DNA of 64,000 bases from Megaleporinus macrocephalus (GCA_021613375.1 CM038727.1:1995481-2059480), one strand, 5' to 3'. Positions 11,525-24,603 are shown, numbered from the stretch's first letter. The notes: generated by a model from the letters alone, not told the origin. Translations and numbers: made by a program.

Positions 11525-12640
11525 AACCACTAGTGGTTAGTATGGTGGTGTAGTGGTTAGTATGGTGGTGTAGTGGTCAGAACAGTGGTGTAGTGGTTAG
11601 TATGGTGGTGTAGTGGTTAGTATTGTGGTGTAGTGGTTAGTATGGTGGTGTAGTGGTTAGTATGGTGGTGTAGTGGTTAGTATGGTGGTGTAGTGGTTAG
11701 TATGGTGGTGTAGTGGTCAGTATGGTGGTGTAGTGGTTAGTATGGTGGTGTAGTGGTTAGTATGGTGGTGTGGTGGTAAGTACGGTGGTGTAGTGGTTAG
11801 TACGGTGGTGTGGTGGTTAGTACGGTGGTGTAGTGGTTAGTACTGTGGTGTGGTGGTTAGTACGGTGGTGTAGTGGTCAGTACGGTGGTGTAGTGGTTAG
11901 TATGGTGGTGTAGTGGTTAGTATGGTGGTGTAGTGGTTAGTATGGTGGTGTGGTGGTAAGTACGGTGGTGTAGTGGTTAGTACGGTGGTGTGGTGGTTAG
12001 TACGGTGGTGTAGTGGTTAGTCCTGTGGTGTGGTGGTTAGTACGGTGGTGTAGTGGTCAGTACGGTGGTGTAGTGGTTAGTATGGTGGTGTGGTGGTAAG
12101 TACGGTGGTGTAGTGGTTAGTATGGTGGTGTAGTGGTTAGTATGGTGGTGTAGTGGTTAGTCCTGTGGTGTGGTGGTTAGTACGGTGGTGTAGTGGTCAG
12201 TACGGTGGTGTAGTGGTTAGTATGGTGGTGTGGTGGTAAGTACGGTGGTGTAGTGGTTAGTATGGTGGTGTAGTGGTTAGTATGGTGGTGTAGTGGTTAG
12301 TCCTGTGGTGTGGTGGTTAGTACGGTGGTGTAGTGGTCAGTACGGTGGTGTAGTGGTTAGTATGGTGGTGTGGTGGTAAGTACGGTGGTGTAGTGGTCAG
12401 TACGGTGGTGTAGTGGTTAGTATGGTGGTGTGGTGGTAAGTACGGTGGTGTAGTGGTTAGTATGGTGGTGTAGTGGTTAATACGGTGGTGTGGTGGTAAG
12501 TACAGTGGTGTAGTGGTTAGTACGGTGGTGTGGTGGTTAGTATGGTGGTGTAGTGGTCAGTATGGTGGTGTAGTGGTTAGTATGGTGGTGTAGTGGTTAG
12601 TATGGTGGTGTAGTGGTCAGTATGGTGGTGTAGTGGTTAG
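11525..12640 (+). repeat. 20-bp SINE-head minisatellite, inverted orientation
   Basis: About 55 copies of GTGGTGTAGTGGTTAGTATG, the reverse complement of the preceding array. The switch is at the 14-bp perfect palindrome AACCACTAGTGGTT (11525-11538). A 140-bp (7-unit) higher-order repeat is marked by TCCTGTGGTG at 12021, 12161 and 12301. On the plus strand each unit has an A-box-like TAGTGGTTAG. Confidence 0.95.
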
Positions 12641-12692
12641 CACTGTTGTCTCAAAGCAAGAAGATCTGGGTTGGTTTCCTGGGCCATGATTA
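12621..12692 (+). mobile_element. SINE head fragment, plus orientation
   Basis: The inverted array passes in register into TAGTGGTTAGCACTGTTGTC, CAAGAAGATCTGGGTTGG and TTTCC, that is the tRNA-like head with a B-box-like GGGTTGGTTTCC at 12668-12679. This is the same head as at 11250-11290 but on the opposite strand. The SINE body is missing; a foldback fragment follows at once. Confidence 0.75.
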
Positions 12693-12696
12693 ATGA

Positions 12697-12887
12697 CCAA
12701 CCAAAACTATCCAGACAGCAGTGTCCTGTGGGCGGCGTCCTGTGTCCACTGATGAAGAATTAGAGGAACACAAACTGTGCAGCAGCAGATGAGCTACTGT
12801 CTCTGACTTTACATCTACAAGGTGGTCCAGCAAAGTAAGGGTCTCTAATACAGTGGACAGTGAGTGGACACAGTGTTGTGTCTGATC
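12697..12887 (+). mobile_element. foldback element, central-right fragment
   Basis: Starts at ACCAACCAAAACTATCCAGA and continues through GTGGGCGGCGTCCTGTGTCC, CACAAACTGTGCAGCAGCAG and TGACTTTACATCTACAAGGT to CAGTGGACAGTGAGTGGACA. It matches 51345-51530 and 62990-63170. It has neither end of the element. Confidence 0.85.
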
Positions 12888-13652
12888 TATTAACAGGCCT
12901 GCACCACATTCTTCTTCTGCTCAGAGAAACCTGATAGATTATTAATATTTGAGGACATATATAACGATGTTATTAACAGTTTAAATATGTAATTATGTTT
13001 GGACCGTATAGCAGATTGACCCTCGGCTTCTTCTTCTTCCCGGAGATCAGATATTTTTTGGGATGACGACGACGTAGCTCTTCCACAGGAATCACTTTAA
13101 TTACCGCTTCCCGCTCGCTGCCATCACCAGCCCCTGCTGTTCGCAGCCACAGTCCTGTTGTCTCGTTAGTAGGGCTTCTCGGAGCGCAGAGCAGGTTGGA
13201 CACGCAGAGGTGGCTCTGCCTTCGTTAGGAGCCGAGACTCTGCTCCCTTCCTACTGTCTGCAGTTCACAGGGGAACTCAGACAAAGGAGAGTTTTTCATC
13301 CCCGGTCAGGAGAGTGTAAAAAAAGAAAAAAAGAAAAAAAAGAGAGGAGCGAGGGAGAAAGAGAGAGGGAGCGAGATGATTAGCTTGTGGACTGCTCATT
13401 AGAGGAGATGTGCCCTCTTGGTCCATACAGATAAACCCCCAGGGAATTGTGGGTTAGGGGCGGATTCGCCTAAATACCCCACTGATTCCATCAAATACAG
13501 AAATGAGTAATAGTGCGCCTGCGGGTTTGACCAGCGCGGCCTGTAGTGACCCGTACCGCCGTCATCATCATCACCTGCTTTCAGCTCTTAAGGAGGACTT
13601 ACAGAGAAGTATCTGTCTAATTAACAGTCAGAGTCACTACCAGTAAAGATAT
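12888..13652. other. single-copy island, possible regulatory DNA
   Basis: No gene. Two GC-balanced parts (about 13075-13250 and 13425-13560) look like conserved noncoding DNA by composition (AATTA cores, no repeats); this is not tested. A purine-rich AAAGAAAAA/GAGAGGGAG stretch lies at 13318-13375. Confidence 0.25.
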
Positions 13653-14936
13653 CCACCTTAAATAACCAGTACAGAGCTATATCTCCTTTCTCCACCTTAA
13701 ATAACCAGTACAGAGCTATATCTCCTTTCTCCACCTTAAATAACCAACACAGAGCTATTTCTCCTTTCTCCACCTTAAATAACCAGTACAGAGCTATATC
13801 TCCTTTCTCCACCTTAAATAACCAGTACAGAGCTATTTCTCCTTTCTCCACCTTAAATAACCAGTACAGAGCTATATCTCCTTTCTCCACCTTAAATAAC
13901 CAGTACAGAGCTATATCTCCTTTCTCCACCTTAATAACCAACACAGAGCTATTTCTCCTTTCTCCACCTTAATAACCAACACAGAGCTATTTCTCCTTTC
14001 TCCACCTTAAATAACCAGTACAGAGCTATATCTCCTTTCTCCACCTTAAATAACCAACACAGAGCTATTTCTCCTTTCTCCACCTTAATAACCAACACAG
14101 AGCTATTTCTCCTTTCTCCACCTTAATAACCAACACAGAGCTATTTCTCCTTTCTCCACCTTAATAACCAACACAGAGCTATATCTCCTTTCTCCACCTT
14201 AAATAACCAGTACAGAGCTATATCTCCTTTCTCCACCTTAAATAACCAGTACAGAGCTATTTCTCCTTTCTCCACCTTAAATAACCAACACAGAGCTATT
14301 TCTCCTTTCTCCACCTTAAATAACCAGTACAGAGCTATATCTCCTTTCTCCACCTTAATAACCAACACAGAGCTATTTCTCCTTTCTCCACCTTAATAAC
14401 CAACACAGAGCTATTTTTCCTTTCTCCACCTTAAATAACCAACACAGAGCTATTTCTCCTTTCTCCACCTTAAATAACCAGTACAGAGCTATTTTTCCTT
14501 TCTCCACCTTAAATAACCAGTACAGAGCTATTTCTCCTTTCTCCACCTTAAATAACCAACACAGAGCTATTTCTCATTTCTCCACCTTAAATAACCAACA
14601 CAGAGCTATTTTTCCTTTCTTCACCTTAAATAACCAACACAGAGCTATTTCTCCTTTCTCCACCTTAAATAACCAGTACAGAGCTATTTCTCCTTTCTCC
14701 ACCTTAAATAACCAGTACAGAGCTATTTCTCCTTTCTCCACCTTAAATAACCAGTACAGAGCTATTTCTCCTTTCTCCACCTTAAATAACCAACACAGAG
14801 CTATTTCTCCTTTCTCCACCTTAAATAACCAACACAGAGCTATTTCTCCTTTCTCCACCTTAAATAACCAGTACAGAGCTATTTCTCCTTTCTCCACCTT
14901 AAATAACCAACACAGAGCTATTTCTCCTTTCTCTAT
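13653..14936. repeat. 39-bp minisatellite (about 33 copies)
   Basis: The unit is CCTTAAATAACCAGTACAGA followed by GCTATTTCTCCTTTCTCCA. Two alternations run through it: CAGTACAGAG versus CAACACAGAG, and CTATATCTCC versus CTATTTCTCC. Units with TTAATAACC are 38 bp, and these break the minus-strand reading frame. Where units are 39 bp, the minus strand reads as 13-residue repeats of LFKVEKGDIALYW. It is not a protein gene. Confidence 0.95.
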
Positions 14937-16031
<1,095 letters not shown>

Positions 16032-16725
16032 GTAAGTAATATCTAGATCAGGCTACAATGAATGAACGATTGATTGAATGAATGAATAAAGGAATGAAGA
16101 AGTGAATGAGAGACTCGTGTTCAGCAGTATTGCTGGTGTTGTGTCTGTGAGTCTGTCAGGTCTGATGAGCGTCCCGCTGAGCAGAAGCAGCCCTGCAGGC
16201 GATGCTTTACCAGCAGCTCTCTGTCAGTCTGGTCAGTGGCGGTCACTGTGTTGTAGCCGGTTGTCGCTCATCAGTGGCGAAGTGGCTAATTAGTGATATT
16301 CCAGAGACGTCCTGGCTCCGAGGCTGTGATTGGTTTCCAGATCACTATGTTTGCCCTTTTCTGACTCTGTGTTACAGACGGGCAGGACTCACGCTGGGCC
16401 GCCTGTTCAGCAGCAGAGCAGCGCCAGCAGACGGTGATCAGTGTGTTATGATTGCAGAAGAATTATGATGATCGTTATTAAGAAACATTAAACGCTCCTC
16501 TGTGCTTCTTTAACGATTTACAGACTCGGACATCTGGAGAAAAGTCTTTATTCAGCAGGCCGCCAGTTAACGAGGGCAGTAAAACAGTGAGGAGCGGCGA
16601 CGTGTTCTCAAGAAGCTTCCACAGAGCATGAATAACACAGAGCTGCTCTGATTGGTCACTGCTGAGGACAGAGTTTAACTTCAGCTAATCAAAAATCATC
16701 TAAGAAACATTTACACCCATACCAC
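16032..16725. other. single-copy DNA, no gene seen
   Basis: Apart from a small GAATGAATGA run near 16060-16110, this is base-balanced sequence without recognised motifs. The open frames at 16102-16468 overlap in different frames and show no family features. Confidence 0.4.
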
Positions 16726-19690
16726 AGACTGTAAACCTGTAATAACACTGTTATATAGTGTAGTAGTGACAGTTCAGTACTCAGAACTGTAAACCTGTAA
16801 TAACACTGTTATATAGTGTAGTAGTGACAGTTCAGTACTCAGAACTGTAAACCTGAAATAACACTGTTATATAGTGTAGTAGTGACAGTTCAGTACTGAG
16901 ACTGTAAACCTGTAATAACACTGTTATATAGTGTAATAGTGAGTTCAGCACTCAGAACTGTAAACCTGTAATAACACTGTTATATAGTGTAACAGTGAGA
17001 GTTCAGTACTTAGAACTGTAAACCTGTAATAACACTGTTATATAGTGTAATAGTGAGTTCAGTACTCAGAACTGTAAACCTGTAATAACACTGTTATATA
17101 GTGTAATAGTGAGTTCAGCACTCAGAACTGTAAACCTGTAATAACACTGTTATATAGTGTAGTAGTGACAGTTCAGTACTCAGACTGTAAACCTGTAATA
17201 ACACTGTTATATAGTGTAGTAGTGACAGTTCAGTACTCAGACTGTAAACATGTAATAACACTGTTATATAGTGTAATAGTGAGTTCAGCACTCAGAACTG
17301 TAAACCTGTAATAACACTGTTATATAGTGTAATAGTGAGAGTTCAGTACTCAGAACTGTAAACCTGTAATAACACTGTTATATAGTGTAATAGTGAGTTC
17401 AGCACTCAGAACTGTAAACCTGTAATAACACTGTTATATAGTGTAACAGTGAGAGTTCAGTACTCAGAACTGTAAACCTGTAATAACACTGTTATATACT
17501 GTAATAGTGAGTTCAGCACTCAGAACTGTAAACCTGTAATAACACTGTTATATAGTGTAATAGTGAGTTCAGCACTCAGAACTGTAAACCTGTAATAACA
17601 CTGTTATATAGTGTAGTAGTGACAGTTCAGTACTCAGACTGTAAACCTGTAATAACACTGTTATATAGTGTAGTAGTGACAGTTCAGTACTCAGACTGTA
17701 AACATGTAATAACACTGTTATATAGTGTAATAGTGAGTTCAGCACTCAGAACTGTAAACCTGTAATAACACTGTTATATAGTGTAATAGTGAGAGTTCAG
17801 TACTCAGAACTGTAAACCTGTAATAACACTGTTATATAGTGTAATAGTGAGTTCAGCACTCAGAACTGTAAACCTGTAATAACACTGTTATATAGTGTAA
17901 CAGTGAGAGTTCAGTACTCAGAACTGTAAACCTGTAATAACACTGTTATATAGTGTAATAGTGAGTTCAGCACTCAGAACTGTAAACCTGTAATAACACT
18001 GTTATATAGTGTAATAGTGAGTTCAGCACTTAGAACTGTAAACCTGTAATAACACTGTTATATAGTGTAACAGTGAGAGTTCAGTACTTAGAACTGTAAA
18101 CCTGTAATAACACTGTTATATAGTGTAATAGTGAGTTCAGTACTCAGAACTGTAAACCTGTAATAACACTGTTATATAGTGTAATAGTGAGTTCAGCACT
18201 CAGAACTGTAAACCTGTAATAACACTGTTATATAGTGTAGTAGTGACAGTTCAGTACTCAGACTGTAAACCTGTAATAACACTGTTATATAGTGTAGTAG
18301 TGACAGTTCAGTACTCAGACTGTAAACATGTAATAACACTGTTATATAGTGTAATAGTGAGTTCAGCACTCAGAACTGTAAACCTGTAATAACACTGTTA
18401 TATAGTGTAATAGTGAGAGTTCAGTACTCAGAACTGTAAACCTGTAATAACACTGTTATATAGTGTAATAGTGAGTTCAGCACTCAGAACTGTAAACCTG
18501 TAATAACACTGTTATATAGTGTAACAGTGAGAGTTCAGTACTCAGAACTGTAAACCTGTAATAACACTGTTATATACTGTAATAGTGAGTTCAGCACTCA
18601 GAACTGTAAACCTGTAATAACACTGTTATATAGTGTAATAGTGAGTTCAGCACTCAGAACTGTAAACCTGTAATAACACTGTTATATAGTGTAGTAGTGA
18701 CAGTTCAGTACTCAGACTGTAAACCTGTAATAACACTGTTATATAGTGTAGTAGTGACAGTTCAGTACTCAGACTGTAAACATGTAATAACACTGTTATA
18801 TAGTGTAATAGTGAGTTCAGCACTCAGAACTGTAAACCTGTAATAACACTGTTATATAGTGTAATAGTGAGAGTTCAGTACTCAGAACTGTAAACCTGTA
18901 ATAACACTGTTATATAGTGTAATAGTGAGTTCAGCACTCAGAACTGTAAACCTGTAATAACACTGTTATATAGTGTAACAGTGAGAGTTCAGTACTCAGA
19001 ACTGTAAACCTGTAATAACACTGTTATATAGTGTAATAGTGAGTTCAGCACTCAGAACTGTAAACCTGTAATAACACTGTTATATAGTGTAATAGTGAGC
19101 TCAGCACTCAGAACTGTAAACCTGTAATAACACTGTTATATATTGTAGTAGTGACAGTTCAGTACTCAGACTGTAAACCTGTAATAACACTGTTATATAG
19201 TGTAGTAGTGACAGTTCAGTACTCAGACTGTAAACATGTAATAACACTGTTATATAGTGTAATAGTGAGTTCAGCACTCAGAACTGTAAACCTGTAATAA
19301 CACTGTTATATAGTGTAATAGTGAGAGTTCTGTACTCAGAACTGTAAACCTGTAATAACACTGTTATATAGTGTAATAGTGAGAGTTCAGTACTCAGACT
19401 GTAAACCTGTAATAACACTCATATGATATTATAGTGAGAGTTTAGTACTCAGACTGTAAACCTGTAATAACACTGTTATATAGTGTAATAGTGAGAGTTC
19501 AGTACTCAGAACTGTAAACCTGTAATAACACTGTTATATAGTGTAATAGTGAGAGTTCAGTACTCAGACTGTAAACATGTAATAACACTGTTATATAGTG
19601 TAATAGTGAGTTCAGCACTCAGAACTGTAAACCTGTAATAACACTGTTATATAGTGTAATAGTGAGAGTTCAGTACTCAGAACTGTAAAC
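16726..19690. repeat. 57-bp minisatellite with 454-bp higher-order repeat
   Basis: About 52 units; each contains ACTGTAAACCTGTAATAACA, CTGTTATATAGTGTAATAGT and GAGTTCAGCACTCAGA or GACAGTTCAGTACTCAGA, and is 56-59 bp long. A marker variant (AAACATG instead of AAACCTG) occurs at 17241, 17695, 18319, 18773, 19227 and 19568. Three of the five gaps are exactly 454 bp (8 units); the others are 624 and 341. So an 8-unit block was copied several times. One inverted, isolated unit lies at 30512-30556. Confidence 0.95.
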
Positions 19691-20188
19691 CAAATTCTAC
19701 ACTGTTACGCAACAGACTGGTTAATATTTACATCCCCAACCTTTACACTCAACAACACTCAGCAGCGTTCTAAAGCACTCAGTGGTGTTTAGCGAATCTT
19801 ACCAGAATTCAGCGGCGCTCTGGGGTGATTAGCGGAACTCACATGTGCACAAGTAAACTGTAACACTACCTTCATCTACAGCTGGAACTAGTCTGTCCAT
19901 TCTCCTCTGACCTCGTTCATCCACATGGTCCACAGAACCGCTGCCCTCTGATGTTTTCCGCTTCATTTCAGATTTCAGGTCTCGTCCTGCTCGGTTTCTC
20001 TGCAGAGTCATATAAAGACAGTAAACGTGAGTAAAGATTCTACTTAAACAGAAACCCAGTTAAATCACTCCATCTCACTCCTTTAGACACTCCTTAATCA
20101 CAGTAACTACACCATCTACTGTTTCTGTACATTACTTTACCGGATGGTGGTCATAAGTAAGACATGGGTCTGTTTTATCTGTCTACTG

Positions 20189-20189
<1 letters not shown>
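19691..20189. other. single-copy DNA with one orphan 37-bp unit
   Basis: No gene. Positions 19841-19880 (ACATGTGCACAAGTAAACTG then TAACACTACCTTCATCTACA) match one diverged unit of the 35585-36190 array. The nearby stretch 19740-19840 has loose AGCGGCG/CTCAG-type internal similarity but no clear period. Confidence 0.5.
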
Positions 20190-20246
<57 letters not shown>

Positions 20247-20262
20247 AAACACACACACACAC
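20190..20262. repeat. (CA)n microsatellite
   Basis: About 36 CA dinucleotides with two CAAACA interruptions. Confidence 0.97.
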
Positions 20263-20370
20263 GTTACTGACCTTCTGCCAGGATGCGTTTCTGTGTTGTT
20301 GGTCAGATCTGACATTTAATGATGGAATTTCAGAGTGATGTCCCATTTATCACCAGACTGGCTGACATGA

Positions 20371-20479
20371 TAGAGAGAGAGAGAGAGAGAGAGACTGAGA
20401 GAGCGAGAGAGAGAGAGACTGAGAGAGCGAGAGAGAGAGACTGAGAGAGCGAGAGAGAGAGAGAGAGAGACTGAGAGAG

Positions 20480-20527
<48 letters not shown>

Positions 20528-20589
20528 AGAGAGAGAGAGAGAGAGACTGAGAGAGCGAGAGAGAGAGAGAGAGAGAGAGACTGAGAGAG

Positions 20590-20629
<40 letters not shown>

Positions 20630-20651
20630 AGAGAGAGAGAGAGAGAGAGAT

Positions 20652-20717
<66 letters not shown>

Positions 20718-20759
20718 AGAGAGAGAGAGAGAGAGACTGAGAGAGAGAGAGAGAGAGAG

Positions 20760-20808
<49 letters not shown>
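20371..20808. repeat. (GA)n block with CTGA, GCGA and TAGG variants
   Basis: 438 bp of GA broken by GACTGAGA, GAGCGAGA and GATAGGGA variants. Minus-strand frames read as long Ser-Leu runs; they are artefacts of the dinucleotide. Confidence 0.97.
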
Positions 20809-21173
20809 CAGCAGACACATGAATGACAGCTGAAGAAAAGTCTTCCAGTCTCAGAGCATTAATCACAGTTTCTGTCCTGAAGAGAAACAGATTTCAAGCA
20901 AAAGCCTCTCAGTTTATAACTAATAAACCAAAAATATCCAGTAAAATCCCTCGTCCTGTAACCTGGAGAGTAATTATAGTGTAAACTATAAATGGGCCGT
21001 GTTTTTCTCTAATTCTGGAAATAAATATGCTGAAGTAAGTGTTGTTCACCACGAAGACAGAACTGTTAGTGTACTGTTATCATCACACTGTGTCTGTCTG
21101 AACAGGGACTCGAAGGGTTCATATAATATTCTTGCTATTGTTTATGACTGGATCCGCTGATAGTTTAAAAGCC
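20809..21173. other. single-copy DNA, no gene seen
   Basis: No recognised motif before the dispersed repeat R2. Confidence 0.4.
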
Positions 21174-21504
21174 TTTATCTGATTAATAAGTGTCTGATCC
21201 ATTAGTAAGATCAGCAGATCTGATTAGAACAGATGTAAATAATCAGACATACAATACAAAGTATCATGAATATGCTATTGTGAGAGAAGTAGATCAGATC
21301 TTGATCCAGTTTGAAGAACAAAGTTAGGTTCCAGATTTCTCCTGGACGCCCCAGACATTGTATGAATGTATTCAGTTCTATCAGCAGTAATCTTGATTTA
21401 TCTTAATGAAGTACTGAGCAGTCAAAGCAGGTATTAGATCAGAACTGATAATAATACTGGGTTGTTTAGGAGAAGCTTGGAAAGAGTTAAATAAACACAC
21501 TGAT
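21174..21504 (+). repeat. dispersed repeat R2, plus copy
   Basis: About 330 bp nearly identical (my estimate is above 90%) to the reverse complement of 45371-45691. Shared stretches include AAGATCAGCAGATCTGATTA, GATCTTGATCCAGTTTGAAG and TTTCTCCTGGACGCCCCAGA. It has no coding motif. Both copies end at AAATAAACACACTGA. In the 45-kb copy R2 is joined to R1, so R1 and R2 may be parts of one element. Confidence 0.85.
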
Positions 21505-21870
21505 GATGGAAAGGATATTTTTTAATAATCGATGGTGTTTAAAGCTGTAAATGATTTAGTTCTGTGTGATTGGCTGACATACAGTGTAAACACTACAGTG
21601 AACTGTTCTTACTGTTACTGTAACATTTCACCCACGACCCCCATATACTCCACACACACGACCAGCTCATAGATCACAGGGGTGATTCCACTGGGCACTC
21701 CCGGGGGTGTGGTGGTGAATGGAAACGTCTGACCCTATAGAGGGTCAGAAGGCTTTCCTCCACGTTCTGAAATGTTCTATCTAATGAAAAATGGTTGTGC
21801 AGAATCTGTTCTCAGATTATTATGGTGGGTTTGTGCTCCAGTGGCTCCAGTTTGTTCTTGAAGTTTTCTG
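21505..21870. other. single-copy DNA, no gene seen
   Basis: No recognised motif. Confidence 0.4.
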
Positions 21871-21939
21871 AATTTCCCGTTCCACCTTAAATCGTGTGGG
21901 TGTAACATCATGGCACCATTTAAGGTGGAACGAGAAATT
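21871..21939. mobile_element. tiny palindromic element, copy 1
   Basis: Two 22-bp arms, starting AATTTCCCGTTCCACCTTAA (21871-21892) and its inverted partner (21918-21939), differ at one position and enclose a 25-bp loop. A second pair sharing the GTTCCACCTTAAA core lies at 24604-24671 with a different loop, so this looks like a very small foldback or MITE family. Confidence 0.65.
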
Positions 21940-22021
21940 TAAATAAGAAGGTGGACGCTGTCGGGGTGGCACTGAGATTTCAGGCCTCATGTTCGTCCTG
22001 CTCGATGTATCTAAGCTGCAC

Positions 22022-23115
22022 AGCCACTAGGGGGCAGTAAAACACCCACAAACACACACACTAGTGAACACACACACTAGGGGGCAGTGAAATGCCCCCT
22101 ATACACAAACACTAGTGAACACACACTAGGGGGCAGTGAAACACCCACATACACAAACACTAGTGAACACACACTAGGGGGCAGTGAAACACCCACAAAC
22201 ACACACACTAGTGAACACACACACACTAGGGGCGGTAAAACGCTCACATACACACTATGGGGCACTAAACTAGGGGGGCAATTAAACACTCATGTACACA
22301 CAAACACTAGTGAACATACACACTAGGGGGCAGTGAAACACTCACATATACACACACACTAGTGAACACACACACACTAGGGGGCAGTGAAACACTCACG
22401 TACACACACACACTAGTGACAACACACACTAGGGGGCAATGAAACTCTTACACATGAACACTTATGAACATACACACTAGGGGGCAGTGAAACACTCACA
22501 TATACACACACACAAGTGAACACACACACTAGGGGGCAGTGAAACACTCACAAACACACAAACACTAGTGACAACACACACTAGGGGGCAATGAAACTCT
22601 TACATACACATGAACACTTATGAACATACACACTAGGGGGCAGTGAAACATCCACATACACACACACTTGTGAACCCACACACTAGAGCGCAGTGAAACA
22701 TACACATACACACACACTAGTGGACACAAACACTAGGGGGCAGTGAAACACCCACAAACACACACACTAGTGAACACACACACTAGGGGCAGTAAAACGC
22801 TCACATACACACAAACTAGGGGGCAATTAAACACTCACGTACACACAAACACTAATGAACATACACACTAGGGGGCAGTGAAACACTCACATATACACAC
22901 ACACTAGTGAACACACACACTAGGGGGCAGTGAAACACTCACGTACACACACACACACTAGTGACAACACACACTAGGGGGCAGTGAAACACTCACTTAC
23001 ACACACACACTAGTGACAACACACACTAGGGGGCAGTGAAACTCTCACATACACATGAACACTAATGAACACACACACTAGGGGACAGTGAAACACCCAC
23101 ATATACACACACTAA
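22022..23115 (+). repeat. CTCF-motif minisatellite (about 50-bp units)
   Basis: About 20 units of 48-55 bp, each made of CACTAGTGAACACACAC followed by CACTAGGGGGCAGTGAAACA and a CA-rich linker. The string CACTAGGGGGCAGT fits the vertebrate CTCF core consensus. It occurs exactly 14 times on the plus strand: 22025, 22075, 22124, 22172, 22321, 22375, 22475, 22527, 22631, 22731, 22866, 22918, 22972 and 23024. Other units have CAAT, GGGGCAGT or GGGGACAGT variants. The first site has the fuller CCACTAGGGGGCAGTA form. All point the same way. Binding is an inference from the motif. Confidence 0.9.
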
Positions 23116-24019
23116 TGCGCTTGGTGATGCAGCTGCTCGGCCAAGTTGGTGGTCTCTGTGCACTATGCTCCTCCACTTCCGCTGACTCTGTCATTGCACA
23201 TGTTCTACCACTTGGTGGCGGAGTTGCTGCCGTTCTCAGTCACTCCCAAGCATAGCTAACTAAATAGTATGTGGGTGGAGCTTATTTACACAGAGGCTCA
23301 TTTTATTTGGTCTGTGTTGCTTCTGTGCGATCATCACTGCTGTGAACCAGCCAATCAGAGCAGAGCTGATCTAAATATTCATTGGTTTTATTCTAGGAGC
23401 AGATCATAGCGTGTAAAAACCACAGAGGTCTAAAAATAGCTGGGAGATGTGGGAATGAGCTGACGTGTTAAAAGCAGTTTGAAAGTGGAGGCAAGGAGAA
23501 GACGCGTGGACGTTTCTTCAGCTCTATTCTGGGGGAGCTGCTCTGAGCACTCGTCTATTGATAACTCTCGCTCTTCCCTCTCTTTTATTGATGCAGATGG
23601 AGTCGCAAATACCGAAGCAGGGCTGTGTTCTTTTCTCACTCTCTCAGGAGCTGCCATGCCTGCCTCGCTGAGATATGTATTATTGAACAGGTGAGCTCGT
23701 CAGGTGAGAGCCAGGAGAGCAGAAGAGGCTCGACACCACAGAGTTGGTCAAACTTCTTCTCTTTTGGTGATCCGTCTTCAAAGGATCCAGAGAGGAAGAG
23801 TTTTTCTGTACAAAAGCCAACTGACCCGTCCAGACGTGCTCTCTCGCAGCTACTTCGGCCTAAAGTCCCATTAAACCTACACTGGAGGCTTCTGGTGGGA
23901 CCCATGATTACAGTTTGAGCTAAATCACCAACTGTGTATGCACTTTTACAAGATTGTGGCACCAAAAAATGAATTCTATTCACTATAGTTACACCACTCA
24001 CCCATCCAGATCACTAAAT
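23116..24019. other. single-copy DNA, no gene seen
   Basis: About 900 bp without repeats. Several overlapping open frames of 70-120 codons exist on both strands (23430-24001), but none shows a domain, splice-site context or family motif that I recognise. Confidence 0.4.
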
Positions 24020-24235
24020 CAGGTGTTCCAATTATCTCAGGTGTATAAAACCAGCTCCTAGTCCTGCAGACTGCTTCTACACACATTAGTAAAGAGTGGG
24101 TCTCTCTCAGTGAACTCCAGTGTGGTACCGTGATAGGACGCCACCTATCCAGTGGTGAAGTTTCCTCACTACTAAATATTCCACAGTGGACTGTCAGTGG
24201 TGTTCTAACAAAGTGGAAGTGATTGAGAATGACAG
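24020..24235 (+). pseudogene. Tc1/mariner fragment: leader and N-terminus
   Basis: Same Tc1 family as the relic at 6618. It keeps the element's leader (AATTATCTCAGGTGTATAAA at 24031, AGAGTGGGTCTCTCTCAGTG at 24094) and the start of the DNA-binding region: IGRHL at about 24132, a deletion of the YNKS codons, then SGEVSSLLNIPQWTVSGVLTK, TKWK and MTATQ. Nothing of the catalytic domain remains. Part of the leader was used to judge orientation. Confidence 0.85.
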
Positions 24236-24603
24236 CCACTCAGACATAGCTAACACTACCTGTACTAGCTACTCTCTTTCATCTGGACATCAAACACAAA
24301 GTAGATTAAAGGTGTCTCTGTGAAACTTTCAGTTGAAGATGATCTGCTTCAACCAGCACACAGTGATCCACTCACACAGCATGGCTGCTACTTCCAGTCA
24401 CTGTTGGAGGTTGTGGTGCTAATAAAGGTGGAGCTGCTCGTCTTTTCAGTCTCTTCAGTGTTGAACGCTGAGCTGAAGCTGCTCCATGGTGTCCGAGTGT
24501 TGGAGAAACTGTCCGGAGTGAAACGTACAGACTGCAGAGTTAAAGTTGTTCAGGATTCTGTTAAAGATGTTGGAAGTTCAGCAGCTGGTTTTGGGAATTC
24601 TCC
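24236..24603. other. single-copy DNA, no gene seen
   Basis: The plus-strand open frame at 24320-24676 is not convincing as a gene: no family motif, and it runs into the palindromic element. Confidence 0.4.

Noticed and set aside
11525..12640. tRNA genes in the GTGGTGTAGTGGTTAG arrays
   Set aside because: Only the A-box side is repeated. There is no B box, anticodon arm or acceptor stem within a unit.
13653..14936. Regular repeats that at first glance resemble a CRISPR array
   Set aside because: Units are directly adjacent without unique spacers, and the DNA is clearly eukaryotic. The same applies to the other arrays.
20330..20866. Ser-Leu frames of 156-178 codons
   Set aside because: GA dinucleotide tract; same for 39274-39936 and 58145-58628.
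23479..24001. Cluster of overlapping frames of 70-121 codons on both strands
   Set aside because: No frame has a consistent advantage and none shows a recognisable motif; likely a stop-poor single-copy stretch.
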